Positions 14,986-25,967 of a stretch of 50,575 nucleotides of DNA are shown piece by piece. The notes below the pieces were generated by a model. That model was not told the DNA's origin. It searched no databases and worked only from the letters and a program-made list of their open reading frames with translations. The stretch lies in the NCBI GenBank assembly GCA_001771065.1, contig MESQ01000027.1:1-50575 (forward strand), given 5' to 3'. Numbering within the stretch: the stretch's first letter is position 1; each line of letters begins with the position of its first letter. A program made the position numbers and the translations under genes. This DNA is from Burkholderiales bacterium RIFOXYD12_FULL_59_19. Its GTDB lineage: Bacteria > Pseudomonadota > Gammaproteobacteria > Burkholderiales > Burkholderiaceae_C.

Positions 14986-16026
14986 TTATTGGTCTTGGAA
15001 ACGTTGGCGAATCAGTAGAACCTGTTCCCAATTGGAAAAAAATGCGTTGACACAGCGCGGGTCAAAATGTACCCCTGACTTGGCTTGTATGTACTCAGCG
15101 GCCCGCTCCAGGGACCAGGCGGTTTTATAGGGGCGTGCCGATGTCAGTGCATCGAAAACATCGGCAACGGCAACAATACGGCTAAAAATCGGAATTTCCT
15201 CTCCGATCAAACCCAAAGGATAGCCTGACCCATCAAATTTCTCGTGATGGGCCTTGGCTATTTCGGCGCCTGCCTGCAATACTTTAGACGAGCTGTCTTT
15301 TAAAATTTCGTGCCCGTACATGGCATGTTGTTTCATGATTTCAAATTCATCCGGTGTTAACCGGGCTGGTTTGAGCAATATATTGTCAGCAATGCCGACT
15401 TTGCCAATATCGTGCATGGGCGCGGCTTCCAACAACAATACCTGGTCCTCGACCGGCAAACCCAGTCCTTTGGCAATCAACTCGGAATAATGCGCCATGC
15501 GCAAAATATGCGCTCCTGTTTCAGGGTCCCGATACTCGGCTGCCTTGGACAAACGAATCACAGTCTCACGCTCACGCTGCAAAATGTTCAGGGTTGCTTT
15601 TTTTACCTCCTCAGCCAACCAACTTGCCCGATCTGCCAAATTTTTCCGACTCTCAGCCAAATGCAGCAAGTTATTGGCACGCGCCATAAACTCTGCCTTG
15701 TCGATTGGTTTTGTCAAAAAGTCAGTGGCGCCTACTTCCAGTGCACGATAACGAATCTGCTTTTGATCATTGGCGGTGATCATCAAAATCAAAACATCTT
15801 CTTTTCCAGCCGTTTTTCTAAGTTGTACGATGAATTCAATACCATTCATCTCCGGCATCATGTAATCCAGAATAATCAAGTCAACCGGTCGGGTTTTTGC
15901 CCAGTCAAGGCCCTCAACCGCACTCGAAAATTTAACCGCATGGCTGTCAGGAATGCGTTTCACCAAAGCATCAAACAAGATCAAATTGATTTCAGTGTCA
16001 TCAACTATCAAAACCTGGTGTGTCAT
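14986..16026 (-). CDS. Response regulator with HD-GYP c-di-GMP phosphodiesterase domain
   Basis: The 346-residue protein has a receiver domain (residues 1-120; acidic DD at 9-10, phospho-acceptor D54, Lys at 107 in LTKPID), a coiled linker (about 125-165) and an HD-GYP domain. The HD pair is at 205-206 (MHDIGKVG), followed by HHEKFDGSGYP at about 260-270 with the GYP triad intact. HD-GYP domains hydrolyse cyclic di-GMP. It is the last gene after the FIST and hybrid-kinase genes on the same strand, so the kinase is the probable phosphodonor and low c-di-GMP the probable output. Confidence 0.94.
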   Translation of the reverse strand: MTHQVLIVDDTEINLILFDALVKRIPDSHAVKFSSAVEGLDWAKTRPVDLIILDYMMPEMNGIEFIVQLRKTAGKEDVLILMITANDQKQIRYRALEVGATDFLTKPIDKAEFMARANNLLHLAESRKNLADRASWLAEEVKKATLNILQRERETVIRLSKAAEYRDPETGAHILRMAHYSELIAKGLGLPVEDQVLLLEAAPMHDIGKVGIADNILLKPARLTPDEFEIMKQHAMYGHEILKDSSSKVLQAGAEIAKAHHEKFDGSGYPLGLIGEEIPIFSRIVAVADVFDALTSARPYKTAWSLERAAEYIQAKSGVHFDPRCVNAFFSNWEQVLLIRQRFQDQ

Positions 16027-16061
16027 TTGAATCAGTGCATTTGGGGAATAAAAGAAATGAC

Positions 16062-16081
16062 GCAGCCTGAACCCAGGCTGC
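16062..16081 (-). terminator. Hairpin between hybrid kinase and HD-GYP regulator genes
   Basis: GCAGCCTG and CAGGCTGC form a perfect 8-bp stem with an AACC loop, immediately after the kinase stop codon. On the minus strand it is followed by GTCATTTCTTTT, a weak U-tract. It may be a partial terminator or attenuator that lowers expression of the regulator relative to the kinase. Confidence 0.5.
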
Positions 16082-16086
16082 GAGCA

Positions 16087-19000
16087 TCAAACATCGTCAT
16101 GAATCGTCTTGGCAGTTTTTAAGGCTGTCATCAATTTGGCTACCTCAATCTCCAGGGCGTTCAGCTTCTGGCGTAAATACCCGGTTGCAAGTTCTGAGTC
16201 TGGAGTTAGCCATTTTTTTGCCAATGCTTCCATCTCAGATGCCAGTGTGACAGCAGGTTCGGCCCTGAACATTCCCAAAGTTCCTTTGAGGGCATGTGCC
16301 AAATTCAGCAGGCTTGCTGCATCATGTTCATCCAGTGCATGGTGCATTTTGACTTGATCCAAAGGCCAATATTCCTGAAAAACGTCAGAAATGATGTCAA
16401 CCACTTCGCTATCAGAGGCTCGCAGTGCCGCCAGATAATCAAAATCTGGAACCTCTGCATCCCCTATTTCCATGTCAACTGAGATGTTCTGCGTCAGCTG
16501 TGCCATGGCCTGATGCGCTGGGTTAAACAAGTTCAGAACGCGTTGCAACTGCGCAGTTTCAATGGGTTTGGAGATGTAATCGTCCATGCCCACCGCCAAA
16601 CAACGATCCCGATCACCCTGCATGGCATTGGCTGTCATGGCCACAATGGGTGTACGTTGGCCGTGCTCTGAGGCTCGAAACAGGCGGGTTGCCTCCAAAC
16701 CATCCATGACCGGCATCATCATGTCCATAAAGATCAGATCAAAGGAGCGTTGGGCCAAAATGTCCAAGGCGATTTTTCCATCACAGGCAATCGTGACGTG
16801 ATGCCCCAGGCGACTTAACAAAACAGTGGCAAGCTGTTGGTTGACGATATGGTCTTCGACCAACAAGATATCCATCACACTGTGTTTTTTGTCCAGCTGA
16901 TAACGCGTGACAAAGTCACGATTGACCAAGGGTGAGGCACTGATCACGCGCTTGAGTAATTCAGTCAATTCGTCTGGCGTAAAGGGTTTTGACAAATAGG
17001 CCACAAAACCCGCTTCCTTGGAGCGTTGTGCATCACCTTTGAGACCCGCCGAAGACAGCATCACCAAACGTAAATACTGACAACCTGGCATGGCCAGCAT
17101 TTGTTTGGCCGTTGTAAAACCGTCCAAGACCGGCATTTGAGCATCCAATAACACCAGATCAAACAGTTGGTTTTCTGCCAGCGACTGCGCTAGCAGGGTC
17201 AGTGCCTGCTCCCCGGACTCGGCCAAAGTCACCTTGGTTTGCAGGCCCTGTAGCGATTTCAACAACACGAGACGATTGACTTCAATGTCATCAACAACCA
17301 GAACCCGCAAACCGGTCAAACGGATCTCCTCGGCAAGCACCTGGTGGACGACATGTAAGTTTCGATCCATATGGATCGAAAAATTGAATTGACTGCCGCG
17401 ACCGAGCTCGCTTTTCACCGTCATCTGGCCGCCCAGGGCTTGCACCAGACGTGAGGAAATGGACAGTCCCAAGCCGGTCCCGCCATAACGGCGCGTAATA
17501 CTGCTGTCTTCCTGGGAAAATGCCTCGAACACGGTGTGCAACTTGTCGGCCGGAATACCAATGCCGGAGTCCTGCACCGAAAATTCAAACAAGGCATGGG
17601 TGGTGGCAATTTCGCTGGCCGAAATGCGCAACACCACCTGCCCTTTTTCTGTGAATTTGATGGCGTTACCCAACAGATTCATCAAAATTTGCCGCACACG
17701 ACCTGGATCACCCAGGATTGACATCGGCACATCAGGCGCAATGTCACACACCATTTCAAGCCCTTTGGCATTGGCTCGCACCACCAGTGCCTTGAGCGTT
17801 TCACTGACCATTCGGCCCAGGTCAAAGGGAATTTTTTCAATCAATAACTTACCCGCTTCAATCTTGGAAAAATCCAGAATGTCGTTGATCACCTTGAGCA
17901 AAGAATCAGAGGAAGATTTGACAATGGTGAGGTATTCACGCTGCTCTTCGGTCAAGGGCGTATCAAGTGCCAACTCGGTCATGCCGATCACGCCGTTCAT
18001 GGGCGTTCGAATTTCATGACTCATGTTGGCCAAAAAATCCGATTTGGCCCGGTTGGCTACTTCAGCGGCCTCTTTGGCCCGCTTCAGTTCTTCTGAGGCA
18101 CGTTGGGCGTCAGAAATGTCGGCCAGATAACCGTTCCACAACACCCCGCCATCGGCCGCGCGTTTGGGCATGGATTCGCCATGTACCCAAATCAACTTCT
18201 GACTGACCTTGTGGTGCATGCGGAAGTCAAGTGAAATGCGGCTGTTGTTCTTGGCCGATGCCACAAAAGCCTCGGTAAACGACTCTTGGTCATCGACATG
18301 AATTTGTGCAAAAAATTCGGCCGGATCAGCCATGACCTTTTCGGATGCCAAGCCGCAAATTTGTTGCGACACCGAGCTGCAAAAAGAAAACTTTTGGTGG
18401 CCATCAGCCCAAAGCCGATACTGAAAAACAACCACGGGAATACTCTCGGTAACTTCTCGCAGGCGCTCACCGGCCTCCCGGATCAAAGTTACATCTTGCC
18501 AAATGCCGGTAAAAACAGTGGCGCCATCGGCCGCCAGGCTAGGCTCGGGGTTGATCTCAGAGTGGATGACACGCTGGCTGCCGTCTGGCATCAAAATCCG
18601 ATAATCACTCTGCCAAGCTTTGTGTTGTGCCGCCGCAGTCAGCACGGCCTGAAAACAGCGTTCACGCTCTTGCACAATGATTTGCTGAAATGCCAGATTG
18701 CCATCGGCCAAAAGTGCATGGCGATCAATACCGCGAATCTCAGCCACCCGATCACTCAGAAAAGTATACCGAATCTTCCCATGCCCAACCTCGCACTGGA
18801 ACACCACACCAGGCACTGCATTGGTGATTCTGCGCACCCGCGCCTCGGTGGCAGCAATCGCCGCTTCCATTCTCTTGCGTTCCGTGATGTCGGTGCGGAT
18901 GGCGATAAATTGAATTGGCGCAGCCGTTTCGTCCAACAATGGCACGATGGTTGCCTGCACCCAATACAAATGACCCTGCCGGGAACGATTGCAAATTTCA

Positions 19001-19671
19001 CCGTGCCAGACTTTGCCCGCCAGGATGGTTTGCCACAAGTTTGCAAAAAAACCACGGGTTTGTAGGCCCGCATTCAGAATATTGTGATTTCGACCAATCA
19101 GGAACTCCCGCGGGTAACCGCTGATTTCGCAAAATTTGTCATTGGCATACGTAATAAGCCCCGCCAGATCCGTCATACTCACAATGGCATGTTGATCCAG
19201 GGCAAATTTCTGTTTGGCCAGGTCAGACAATGCCGCCTGTAAATCGCGTTCGCTCATCTCCCGCTGTTGCGCCAGCTCAGACATCAGATTCGACAAGGAT
19301 TCGAGGTTGTCATCTCGTAACACTGGCAACTCGGTATCCATGGATTGCATCAAACTGGCAGCAGTCTGGCGTAAAGAATCAATGGCGCGGGTACGACTCT
19401 CCAACTCCTGGCGCAAACGATCATTGGTATGTGACAACTCAATTGAACTGATCTGCAAACTCCGGGTTTTAAGGTCCAAATCCTGGTCATTTTGCGCATA
19501 AGCCTCTTCGACCTGGTTCAAAAAATGCCCCAGGCCAGACAACAAACCAGCGCTAGCTTTTGAAATGTCGGGCGTAGCCGCCAATTGCCTCAGTTCATCC
19601 AAGGCAGCTGGCAGTTGGCCATCGTCCTCTCCCAACAATCGTTTGATTTGGCGAGATAACAATTTATGCAT
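16087..19671 (-). CDS. Hybrid histidine kinase with three PAS, two receiver and one HPt domain
   Basis: The 1194-residue protein has no clear membrane helix and is probably cytoplasmic. Order: an N-terminal coiled region (about 50-155), PAS1 with PAC (about 160-265, ending [12 protein letters not shown]), PAS2 (about 280-398), PAS3 (about 405-522), HisKA with H552 in [12 protein letters not shown], HATPase (N669 in [15 protein letters not shown] at 701-707; [10 protein letters not shown] at 730-739), receiver 1 with D843, receiver 2 with D983, and an HPt domain with H1126 in LAHALKGT. It can run a full intramolecular phosphorelay. Its start overlaps the FIST gene stop by 8 nt (ATGCATAA), so the two are translationally coupled. 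The HD-GYP regulator gene follows. The sensed signal is unknown. Confidence 0.94.
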   Translation of the reverse strand: MHKLLSRQIKRLLGEDDGQLPAALDELRQLAATPDISKASAGLLSGLGHFLNQVEEAYAQNDQDLDLKTRSLQISSIELSHTNDRLRQELESRTRAIDSLRQTAASLMQSMDTELPVLRDDNLESLSNLMSELAQQREMSERDLQAALSDLAKQKFALDQHAIVSMTDLAGLITYANDKFCEISGYPREFLIGRNHNILNAGLQTRGFFANLWQTILAGKVWHGEICNRSRQGHLYWVQATIVPLLDETAAPIQFIAIRTDITERKRMEAAIAATEARVRRITNAVPGVVFQCEVGHGKIRYTFLSDRVAEIRGIDRHALLADGNLAFQQIIVQERERCFQAVLTAAAQHKAWQSDYRILMPDGSQRVIHSEINPEPSLAADGATVFTGIWQDVTLIREAGERLREVTESIPVVVFQYRLWADGHQKFSFCSSVSQQICGLASEKVMADPAEFFAQIHVDDQESFTEAFVASAKNNSRISLDFRMHHKVSQKLIWVHGESMPKRAADGGVLWNGYLADISDAQRASEELKRAKEAAEVANRAKSDFLANMSHEIRTPMNGVIGMTELALDTPLTEEQREYLTIVKSSSDSLLKVINDILDFSKIEAGKLLIEKIPFDLGRMVSETLKALVVRANAKGLEMVCDIAPDVPMSILGDPGRVRQILMNLLGNAIKFTEKGQVVLRISASEIATTHALFEFSVQDSGIGIPADKLHTVFEAFSQEDSSITRRYGGTGLGLSISSRLVQALGGQMTVKSELGRGSQFNFSIHMDRNLHVVHQVLAEEIRLTGLRVLVVDDIEVNRLVLLKSLQGLQTKVTLAESGEQALTLLAQSLAENQLFDLVLLDAQMPVLDGFTTAKQMLAMPGCQYLRLVMLSSAGLKGDAQRSKEAGFVAYLSKPFTPDELTELLKRVISASPLVNRDFVTRYQLDKKHSVMDILLVEDHIVNQQLATVLLSRLGHHVTIACDGKIALDILAQRSFDLIFMDMMMPVMDGLEATRLFRASEHGQRTPIVAMTANAMQGDRDRCLAVGMDDYISKPIETAQLQRVLNLFNPAHQAMAQLTQNISVDMEIGDAEVPDFDYLAALRASDSEVVDIISDVFQEYWPLDQVKMHHALDEHDAASLLNLAHALKGTLGMFRAEPAVTLASEMEALAKKWLTPDSELATGYLRQKLNALEIEVAKLMTALKTAKTIHDDV

Positions 19672-20530
19672 GGTGCAGGTGCTTCACTTTCAAGCGGCTT
19701 GGGGTCGCTCGGTGAGGTGGGTAGTCGTCATGGTCTGATTGTGCAACTTGTAAACCGTATCCCGTGCGAATCAAACCGTCTTCAGACTGGTCGCTTGCCA
19801 ACATGTCAAACGGGAAGAGCAAACCGGACGCCGGCAGGTTTGCTGCGTGTTCACCCAGATAGCGTCGGCACACATCCAGGGTGGGTTTACCGTCAAGTTT
19901 AAACAGGACATTGTTCATACGTCGGGTCACCTTGTGGGTCAGACCAAACGGTTGCCAGTCGCCTCTGGTCCCATGCGCCAATGCCAAAGCTTCGCCATAC
20001 AGCCCGACACATGCGACGTGATTGTTGTGAACACCAGAATTGTCCAGTACCCATGTTTCCATGAACGCCGCGTCATCACCCGCCAAACCGCCAAAAATCA
20101 GGACGGATGGCGGCAACACCTGACTTAACCCGGCAATTAAAGCGCTACCGTTGATGTTGAGACCTTGACCCAACACCATAACAGCACGCAAACCAGGGGC
20201 GGGCAATTGCATCCCCAAACGCATGCCAGCGGCGAAGGAGTCTTTCATCGACGACGGGGTAGTAGCGGCCTGGTGCAAGTCGGTGGCATTGAAGTGAATG
20301 ACTATCACCGCACAAGAACCCCCGGTGACTCCCAAATTGAAAACTTCGCCAGCCGTGCTGCACCCCAGCCGAACAGCCTGCGAAAAACCATCCGCCATCG
20401 GTTGAATCAGCCATTTTGACCATGTTCCGACGCCAAATACCAGCAGTAACTGAAGCGAACAGGACTGAAGCAAAGAAAAATCTCGCACCTGCGGGGCAGC
20501 ATCCCGAAAAACAGTCTGAATTACATGCAT
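19664..20530 (-). CDS. FIST-domain protein, C-terminally truncated
   Basis: The 288-residue protein matches the FIST N-terminal sensory domain: [60 protein letters not shown] and [18 protein letters not shown] proteins are soluble ligand sensors often encoded beside signal-transduction genes. The FIST_C part begins ([24 protein letters not shown]) but stops after GLIRT; the last 30-odd residues are His/Arg-rich and unlike the family, which usually runs to about 370-390 residues. A clean alternative frame restoring the missing part is not seen. The ATG at 20530 has AGGAG upstream. The stop overlaps the kinase start. Confidence 0.8.
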   Translation of the reverse strand: MHVIQTVFRDAAPQVRDFSLLQSCSLQLLLVFGVGTWSKWLIQPMADGFSQAVRLGCSTAGEVFNLGVTGGSCAVIVIHFNATDLHQAATTPSSMKDSFAAGMRLGMQLPAPGLRAVMVLGQGLNINGSALIAGLSQVLPPSVLIFGGLAGDDAAFMETWVLDNSGVHNNHVACVGLYGEALALAHGTRGDWQPFGLTHKVTRRMNNVLFKLDGKPTLDVCRRYLGEHAANLPASGLLFPFDMLASDQSEDGLIRTGYGLQVAQSDHDDYPPHRATPSRLKVKHLHHA

Positions 20531-20568
20531 GCCCGCTCCTGCGAATGATCCACAAAATACTAACGGAT

Positions 20569-22098
20569 TTATACCTTGTTAAAGCGTTCCCTCAGGACAT
20601 TCTTTTGCACCTTGCCCATGGCATTTCGCGGCAAATCGGCCAGCACATGGCATTGTTTTGGCACCTTGTAGTTGGCCATGCAGGCTTTCATATCCGCCAA
20701 AATTTTTGCTGGATCCAATTGCGCCCCTGGCCGTGGCACCACCACAGCCACCCCAATTTCGCCAAAATCGGCATGCGGCACACCCACCACGGCACTCTCG
20801 GCCACACCGGGCAAGTCGTTGATAAAACTCTCGAGCTCAGCCGGATAAACGTTATAGCCGCCACTGATGATCAGGTCTTTGCTGCGACCCACAATACTCA
20901 CATAGCCCTGTTCATCCACCTTGCCCACGTCACCCGTCTTGAAAAAACCGTCACTGGTAAATTCTTCCGCTGTTTTTTCAGGCATGCGCCAGTAACCAGC
21001 AAACACGTTGGGGCCTTGCACCTGAATGTCTCCAATTTCACCTGGTGCAAGCTCGGCGTCCTGTGCATCGACCACCCGCAAGCGCACCCCCGGTAGTGGC
21101 ATGCCGACGGTGCCACCACGGCGCTCGCCCTGGTAGGGGTTGGAGGTAAGCATGATTGTCTCACTCATGCCATAACGCTCCAGAATGGTGTGACCGCTGC
21201 GCTCCTGCCAGGCTTTGAAGGTATCCAGCAGCAAGGGCGCAGAGCCTGAAACAAAAAGCCGCATATGCTGTACGGCACGCTTGTTCAGACCCGGCTCAGC
21301 CAACAGGCGTACATACAAGGTGGGCACGCCCATGAACACAGTCGCCCCTGGCAAATGTTGCAGCACCACTTTGGGATCAAATTTGGCCAGCCAAATCATT
21401 TTGCTGCCATTGATGAGCGCACCATGAATCGCCACAAACAAGCCATGCACATGAAAAATGGGCAGCGCATGAATCAACACGTCGCCCCCTTGATCCGGGC
21501 TGCGCCAGCCCCAAACATCTTTCAGCACCAGCGCGTTGCTCAGCATATTGCCGTGTGTCAACATGGCACCCTTGGAACGACCTGTGGTGCCGCTGGTGTA
21601 AATGATGACCGCCAGGTCATCGGGCTTTTTGGATGCCACGACATGCTGATCTGAGACATGGGCAGCGCGCGCCAGCAAGGTGCCGGTGCGGTCGACATTC
21701 AGTGTGAAGACCCAGCGCGTGTTTACCCTGAACGCCAGCGTGCTGACCCAGCCAAAGTTTTGCTCACTGCACACCACCACGGCAGGTTCGGCATTGCCAA
21801 GAAAATAGTCAATTTCTGCGCTTTGGTAAGCCATGTTGAGCGGCAAAAAAACAAAACCTGCACGCAGCGTGGCCAGGTACAGCATCAGCGCCTCCACCGA
21901 CTTTTCAACCTGCACGGCAATGCGGGAACCTTCTGGCAATCCCAGCGACTGCAAAAAATTGGCCAACATGGCGGTGCCACGCTCCAGGTCACGCCAGCTG
22001 TAACACTGACCCGCATCGGTTTCAACGGCGATGGTGTCCAGGTCAGTGGGAAATGCCTGGCGCAAGTGCGCATAAAGATTGGCAGAGACTTCAGACAC
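20569..22098 (-). CDS. matB: Malonyl-CoA synthetase (MatB-type AMP-dependent ligase)
   Basis: The 509-residue ANL-superfamily ligase carries the P-loop IYTSGTTGRSKG at about residues 166-177, the A5 motif ERYGMSETIMLTSNPYQGERRGGTVG, DGFFKTGDVG and the catalytic Lys near the C-terminus (NAMGKVQKNVLRE). The ERYGMSET-xx-TSNPY-GERR block is characteristic of MatB enzymes, which join malonate or methylmalonate to CoA. It lies downstream of a crotonase gene (53-bp gap) on the same strand. A medium-chain acyl-CoA synthetase role is less likely but cannot be excluded. No matA decarboxylase or malonate transporter is nearby. Confidence 0.82.
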   Translation of the reverse strand: MSEVSANLYAHLRQAFPTDLDTIAVETDAGQCYSWRDLERGTAMLANFLQSLGLPEGSRIAVQVEKSVEALMLYLATLRAGFVFLPLNMAYQSAEIDYFLGNAEPAVVVCSEQNFGWVSTLAFRVNTRWVFTLNVDRTGTLLARAAHVSDQHVVASKKPDDLAVIIYTSGTTGRSKGAMLTHGNMLSNALVLKDVWGWRSPDQGGDVLIHALPIFHVHGLFVAIHGALINGSKMIWLAKFDPKVVLQHLPGATVFMGVPTLYVRLLAEPGLNKRAVQHMRLFVSGSAPLLLDTFKAWQERSGHTILERYGMSETIMLTSNPYQGERRGGTVGMPLPGVRLRVVDAQDAELAPGEIGDIQVQGPNVFAGYWRMPEKTAEEFTSDGFFKTGDVGKVDEQGYVSIVGRSKDLIISGGYNVYPAELESFINDLPGVAESAVVGVPHADFGEIGVAVVVPRPGAQLDPAKILADMKACMANYKVPKQCHVLADLPRNAMGKVQKNVLRERFNKV

Positions 22099-22151
22099 GG
22101 TGGTTTCCTCTATGTTTCCGGTAAATCTGGATGGTTTGGACCGGCGCTATG

Positions 22152-22916
22152 TCAAAACGCCGGCGGTCGTTTTTCCAGAAAAGCGTTGATGCCCTCGCGC
22201 TGCTCAAAGCTGTCAGCGTAGTCGTAGGCCGTGGCCAGCAGCGATGGCAACTGGTCATGCATGAGTGCACGAAGGGTCTGTTTGTTCAGCCGCGCCGCCT
22301 GGGGCGCCAACTGGCAGATGCGCCGCACGTTGGCTTGTGCCAGCTCACTGACATCCTCATCGGCGACGACCTGGCTCAAGAAACCGCGCAGCAACATGTC
22401 AGGTGCACTGAAAACAGCGGCCTCCAACAGCATCTGGCGGGCCGTCCTCAGCCCCGCTTCACGCGCGACCAGCGCGGCTTCGCGCGGTGCCATCGGAAAC
22501 CCAAGTTTGGCAATGGGTGCACCAAAGCGGGCCGATTCTGCCGCCATACGAATATCGCAACAACTGGCGATCTCGACACCTGCTCCCATACAGTTGCCCT
22601 CGATCTGCGCCACCATCGGCACATCACAAGCCAGCATTGCGCTCAGGGCGCCCCACACTTCGTCTTCGTGGAAGGCGCGCAACAAAGGCTCCTGGAACCT
22701 GAAACCGGGGTATTCCGAAATATCGCCGCCAGCACAAAAATGGGCCCCGTCGCCAGACACCAGCACGCAGCGCAGCTCGGTCATGCCCTGGATGCGTTCA
22801 AACACGGCTCTCAAATCACGCCACATGGCGCGTGACATCGCGTTGAAGCGCTTGGGATAACTCAGCGTGACATGCGCCACCCCAGCAGCTTGCTCAAACC
22901 TGATTCTTGATGGCAT
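22152..22916 (-). CDS. Enoyl-CoA hydratase/isomerase family protein (crotonase fold)
   Basis: The 254-residue protein has the two oxyanion-hole segments of crotonases: HFCAGGDISEYPGF (about residue 65-80) and the GNCMGAGVEIASCCDIRMAA block (about 105-125), then FGAPIAKLGFPMAP. The ATG at 22916 gives a standard family N-terminus. It lies 13 bp after lgt and upstream of matB, so lgt, this gene and matB may be cotranscribed. Substrate cannot be read from sequence; next to a malonyl/methylmalonyl-CoA ligase, a role on short acyl-CoAs is plausible. Confidence 0.85.
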   Translation of the reverse strand: MPSRIRFEQAAGVAHVTLSYPKRFNAMSRAMWRDLRAVFERIQGMTELRCVLVSGDGAHFCAGGDISEYPGFRFQEPLLRAFHEDEVWGALSAMLACDVPMVAQIEGNCMGAGVEIASCCDIRMAAESARFGAPIAKLGFPMAPREAALVAREAGLRTARQMLLEAAVFSAPDMLLRGFLSQVVADEDVSELAQANVRRICQLAPQAARLNKQTLRALMHDQLPSLLATAYDYADSFEQREGINAFLEKRPPAF

Positions 22917-22929
22917 GTGGCAACCAATA

Positions 22930-23748
22930 CTACTTGCCTGAATTTTGCGGCTGCGCGCCAGCCCACCACCACAATCCCAGGCCGCCCACAACCATCGGCA
23001 GACACAGCCACTGGCCCATGCTCATGCCAAGTGACAACAAGCCCAGGTGGGCGTCAGGCTCGCGGAAAAATTCGGCAATGAACCTGAACAGACCATAACC
23101 CAGCAGGAACATGGCAGCCACCTGCCCGCGCGCACGCGCCTTGCGGGCATAAAGCCAGAGCAACCCAAACAGCAGCAAACCTTCCAGCAAAAACTGGTAG
23201 ACCTGCGACGGGTGGCGCGGCAAATCACCCGCACCCCTGAACACCATGCCCCAAGGCAGATCGGGGCTGGCCACCCTGCCCCACAGTTCCCCATTGATAA
23301 AGTTGCCTACGCGCCCGGCGGCCAGACCCGTAGGGACGCAAGGCGCCACAAAATCAGCGACCTGCAGCCAATGCCGGCCGCGTGAATGCGCAAACCAGAG
23401 CATCGCCACAATCACACCCAGCAAGCCCCCGTGAAAACTCATGCCTCCCTGCCACACCGCAAAGACCTCCAGCGGATGCGCGGCGTAGTACAGGGGTTTG
23501 TAAAAAAGGCAATATCCGAGGCGGCCGCCCAGCACCACGCCCATCACACCCAAAAACAGAATGTCTTCAACGTCCTGTTTTTTCCAGGCTTGCGGGCCTG
23601 TCATAGAGACAAATGGCGCATGGTGCAGGCGCAAGCGCCCCAACCACACGAACAGGCCAAAGGCGGCCAGGTAGGTCAGACCATACCAATGAACGGCCAC
23701 GGGGCCGAGTTGCAGCGCAATCGGGTTTATTTCAGGATGAATCAGCAT
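22930..23748 (-). CDS. lgt: Prolipoprotein diacylglyceryl transferase
   Basis: The 272-residue inner-membrane enzyme transfers diacylglycerol from phosphatidylglycerol to the lipobox Cys of prolipoproteins. It has about seven membrane helices, the HGG motif in [12 protein letters not shown] (about 101-112) and the Lgt signature [14 protein letters not shown] (about 145-158), plus [13 protein letters not shown]. The ATG at 23748 gives [24 protein letters not shown], a typical N-terminus; an in-frame ATG 9 nt upstream is an alternative. A long open frame continues upstream antisense to ilvD and is not coding. Confidence 0.95.
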   Translation of the reverse strand: MLIHPEINPIALQLGPVAVHWYGLTYLAAFGLFVWLGRLRLHHAPFVSMTGPQAWKKQDVEDILFLGVMGVVLGGRLGYCLFYKPLYYAAHPLEVFAVWQGGMSFHGGLLGVIVAMLWFAHSRGRHWLQVADFVAPCVPTGLAAGRVGNFINGELWGRVASPDLPWGMVFRGAGDLPRHPSQVYQFLLEGLLLFGLLWLYARKARARGQVAAMFLLGYGLFRFIAEFFREPDAHLGLLSLGMSMGQWLCLPMVVGGLGLWWWAGAQPQNSGK

Positions 23749-23874
23749 GCCTGGCATTGTCTCGCAAGCCAGGGGCAATTTGAACCCAAAATGGGCTTTA
23801 AAGTAGACTCGTACGCTACGCCCAAGTACACAGCGACCGACCCGAACACCACAACCCAACGCCAAAGAACCACC

Positions 23875-25569
23875 ATGGACAGAAAACCCGTCGTCATGAA
23901 TCCGCGCAGCAAAAACATCACCGAGGGCAAATCGCGCGCTCCCAACCGCTCCATGTACTACGCCATGGGGTATGAGGGCGATGACTTCACCAAACCCATG
24001 ATTGGTGTCGCCAATGGCCATAGCACCATCACACCCTGCAACTCGGGACTGCAAAAGCTGGCCGACGCGGCCATGGTGGCGATTGAAGAAGCTGGCGGCA
24101 ACGCCCAGGTATTTGGCACCCCCACCATTTCGGACGGCATGTCGATGGGCACCGAGGGCATGAAATACAGCCTGGTCAGCCGCGAAGTCATCTCCGACTG
24201 CATCGAAACCTGTGTGCAGGGCCAGTGGATGGACGGTGTGCTGGTCATTGGCGGCTGCGACAAAAACATGCCCGGTGGCCTGATGGGCATGCTGCGCGCC
24301 AATGTGCCGGCCATTTATGTCTATGGCGGCACCATTTTGCCGGGGCATTACAAGGGTCAGGACCTCAACATCGTGAGCGTATTCGAGGCAGTGGGCGAAA
24401 ACGCTGCAGGCCGTCTGAGCGACCAAGACCTGCTGGAGATCGAGCGCCGCGCCATTCCCGGCCCGGGTTCCTGCGGCGGCATGTACACCGCCAACACCAT
24501 GAGCTCTGCCTTCGAGGCGCTGGGAATCTCTTTGATGTACTCCAGCACCATGGCCAATCCGCATGACGAAAAGCTGAATTCGGCCAGGGACTCAGCCAAG
24601 GTGCTGATCGACGCCATCAGGAACGACCTCAAACCGCGCGACATTGTGACCCGTAAGTCGATCGAAAATGCCATCGCCGTGGTCATGGCCATTGGCGGCT
24701 CGACCAATGCCGTGCTGCACTTCCTGGCCATTGCCCATGCAGCGGGCGTGGCCTGGACGATTGACGACTTTGAGCGTGTGCGCGTCAAAACTCCGGTGCT
24801 CTGCGACCTCAAGCCCAGTGGCAAGTACTTGGCGGTCGACCTGCATCGCGCCGGTGGTATTCCACAAGTGATGAAGACGCTGCTGAGTGCCGGCCTGCTG
24901 CATGGCGACTGCATCACCATTACCGGTCAGACCGTGGCCGAAGTGCTCAAGGACATTCCCGATACGCCGCGTGCCGATCAGGATGTGATTCGCCCCATCA
25001 ACAATCCAATGTACGCCCAGGGCCACCTGGCCATTCTCAAGGGCAATCTGGCGCCCGAGGGCTGCGTGGCCAAGATCACCGGCCTGAAAAATCCGGTCAT
25101 GACAGGCCCGGCGCGCGTGTTCGAAAACGAGCAGTCTGCCCTCAAGGCCATTTTGGCCAACCAGATTGTGGCCGGCGACGTGATGGTGTTGCGCTACCTT
25201 GGCCCCAAAGGCGGCCCGGGCATGCCAGAGATGCTGGCGCCCACCGGCGCGCTGGTCGGCCAGGGACTGGGAGAGTCCGTGGGCCTGATCACCGACGGCC
25301 GTTTTTCCGGCGGCACCTGGGGCATGGTGGTCGGCCACGTGGCCCCCGAAGCCGCAGTGGGCGGCCTGATTGCCCTGATTGAAGAAGGCGACGCCATCAC
25401 CATCGACGCGCATCAGTTGCTACTGCAACTTAACGTGGGTGACGACATCATCGCGATACGTCGGGCCGCCTGGACGGCCCCCGCACCACGCTACACCCGC
25501 GGGGTGCAAGCCAAGTTTGCCTTCAATGCCTCAACGGCCAGCAAGGGCGCCGTGCTGGACAACTACTGA
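23875..25569 (+). CDS. ilvD: Dihydroxy-acid dehydratase
   Basis: The 564-residue iron-sulfur enzyme dehydrates 2,3-dihydroxy-isovalerate and -methylvalerate in valine, isoleucine and leucine synthesis. Family motifs are [26 protein letters not shown] and the C-terminal [24 protein letters not shown]. Conserved Cys lie in TPCNSGL, GGCDKN and GSCGG. The ATG at 23875 gives the typical N-terminus; the frame stays open far upstream across lgt but has no support there. It is divergent from lgt and ends in an intrinsic terminator. Confidence 0.96.
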   Translation: MDRKPVVMNPRSKNITEGKSRAPNRSMYYAMGYEGDDFTKPMIGVANGHSTITPCNSGLQKLADAAMVAIEEAGGNAQVFGTPTISDGMSMGTEGMKYSLVSREVISDCIETCVQGQWMDGVLVIGGCDKNMPGGLMGMLRANVPAIYVYGGTILPGHYKGQDLNIVSVFEAVGENAAGRLSDQDLLEIERRAIPGPGSCGGMYTANTMSSAFEALGISLMYSSTMANPHDEKLNSARDSAKVLIDAIRNDLKPRDIVTRKSIENAIAVVMAIGGSTNAVLHFLAIAHAAGVAWTIDDFERVRVKTPVLCDLKPSGKYLAVDLHRAGGIPQVMKTLLSAGLLHGDCITITGQTVAEVLKDIPDTPRADQDVIRPINNPMYAQGHLAILKGNLAPEGCVAKITGLKNPVMTGPARVFENEQSALKAILANQIVAGDVMVLRYLGPKGGPGMPEMLAPTGALVGQGLGESVGLITDGRFSGGTWGMVVGHVAPEAAVGGLIALIEEGDAITIDAHQLLLQLNVGDDIIAIRRAAWTAPAPRYTRGVQAKFAFNASTASKGAVLDNY

Positions 25570-25592
25570 GGACCTGGTGCGAACAGTGTTTG

Positions 25593-25630
25593 CCCCAGAT
25601 TCGTGACACCGATTTGGGGTTATTTTTTTC
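25593..25630 (+). terminator. Terminator of ilvD
   Basis: CCCCAGAT pairs with ATTTGGGG (one G-T pair) around an 11-nt loop and is followed by TTATTTTTTTC. It overlaps the last codons of the convergent Trp-rich gene. Confidence 0.75.
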
Positions 25631-25862
25631 TTTTATAGTTGGAATCAAGCGCGCTTTTGGTCCGATCTCGCCGCTCCTGCATTTTCTCTGCTTCCTGTTC
25701 CATTGCCTTGCGTTTGGTGTAGCCGGAGCTGTCCGCCCAAGACCACCAGACCACCGCCAATACAAACGGCGTCAACATCCACCACCAGGACCAATCGGCC
25801 AGGGGCTCGATGCCCAAATATTTCAGCAGCAGTAACACAATACCCAGAACCAACAAATACAT
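25620..25862 (-). CDS. Small Trp-rich protein (TIGR04438-like)
   Basis: The 80-residue product has two hydrophobic stretches (about residues 2-14 and 26-42) with an unusual Trp cluster (ADWSWWWMLTPF, then VVWWSWADSSGYTKRKAM) and a very basic, Glu/Arg/Lys-rich C-terminus. This matches the TIGR04438 family of small Trp-rich proteins, known from Burkholderiales and of unknown function. It is convergent with ilvD and divergent from the cytochrome c gene. Confidence 0.85.
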   Translation of the reverse strand: MYLLVLGIVLLLLKYLGIEPLADWSWWWMLTPFVLAVVWWSWADSSGYTKRKAMEQEAEKMQERRDRTKSALDSNYKRKK

Positions 25863-25967
25863 AGTCGCCTTTCATATCTCGTGATTGAGCCCATTACAAC
25901 ACTGGTAACCCATGCTTATTACAATGGCATCACTGTGACTCTAACCCATCTTTCAAAGGACTACCGC

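Noticed and set aside
19664..19800. Frameshift that would restore the FIST C-terminal domain
   Set aside because: Both other frames were read; neither gives family-like sequence beyond GLIRT before a stop, so truncation rather than a simple frameshift is favoured.
23749..24564. Extension of lgt upstream across ilvD
   Set aside because: The frame is open, but Lgt family members begin at MLIHPEINP and the extension is antisense to conserved ilvD.
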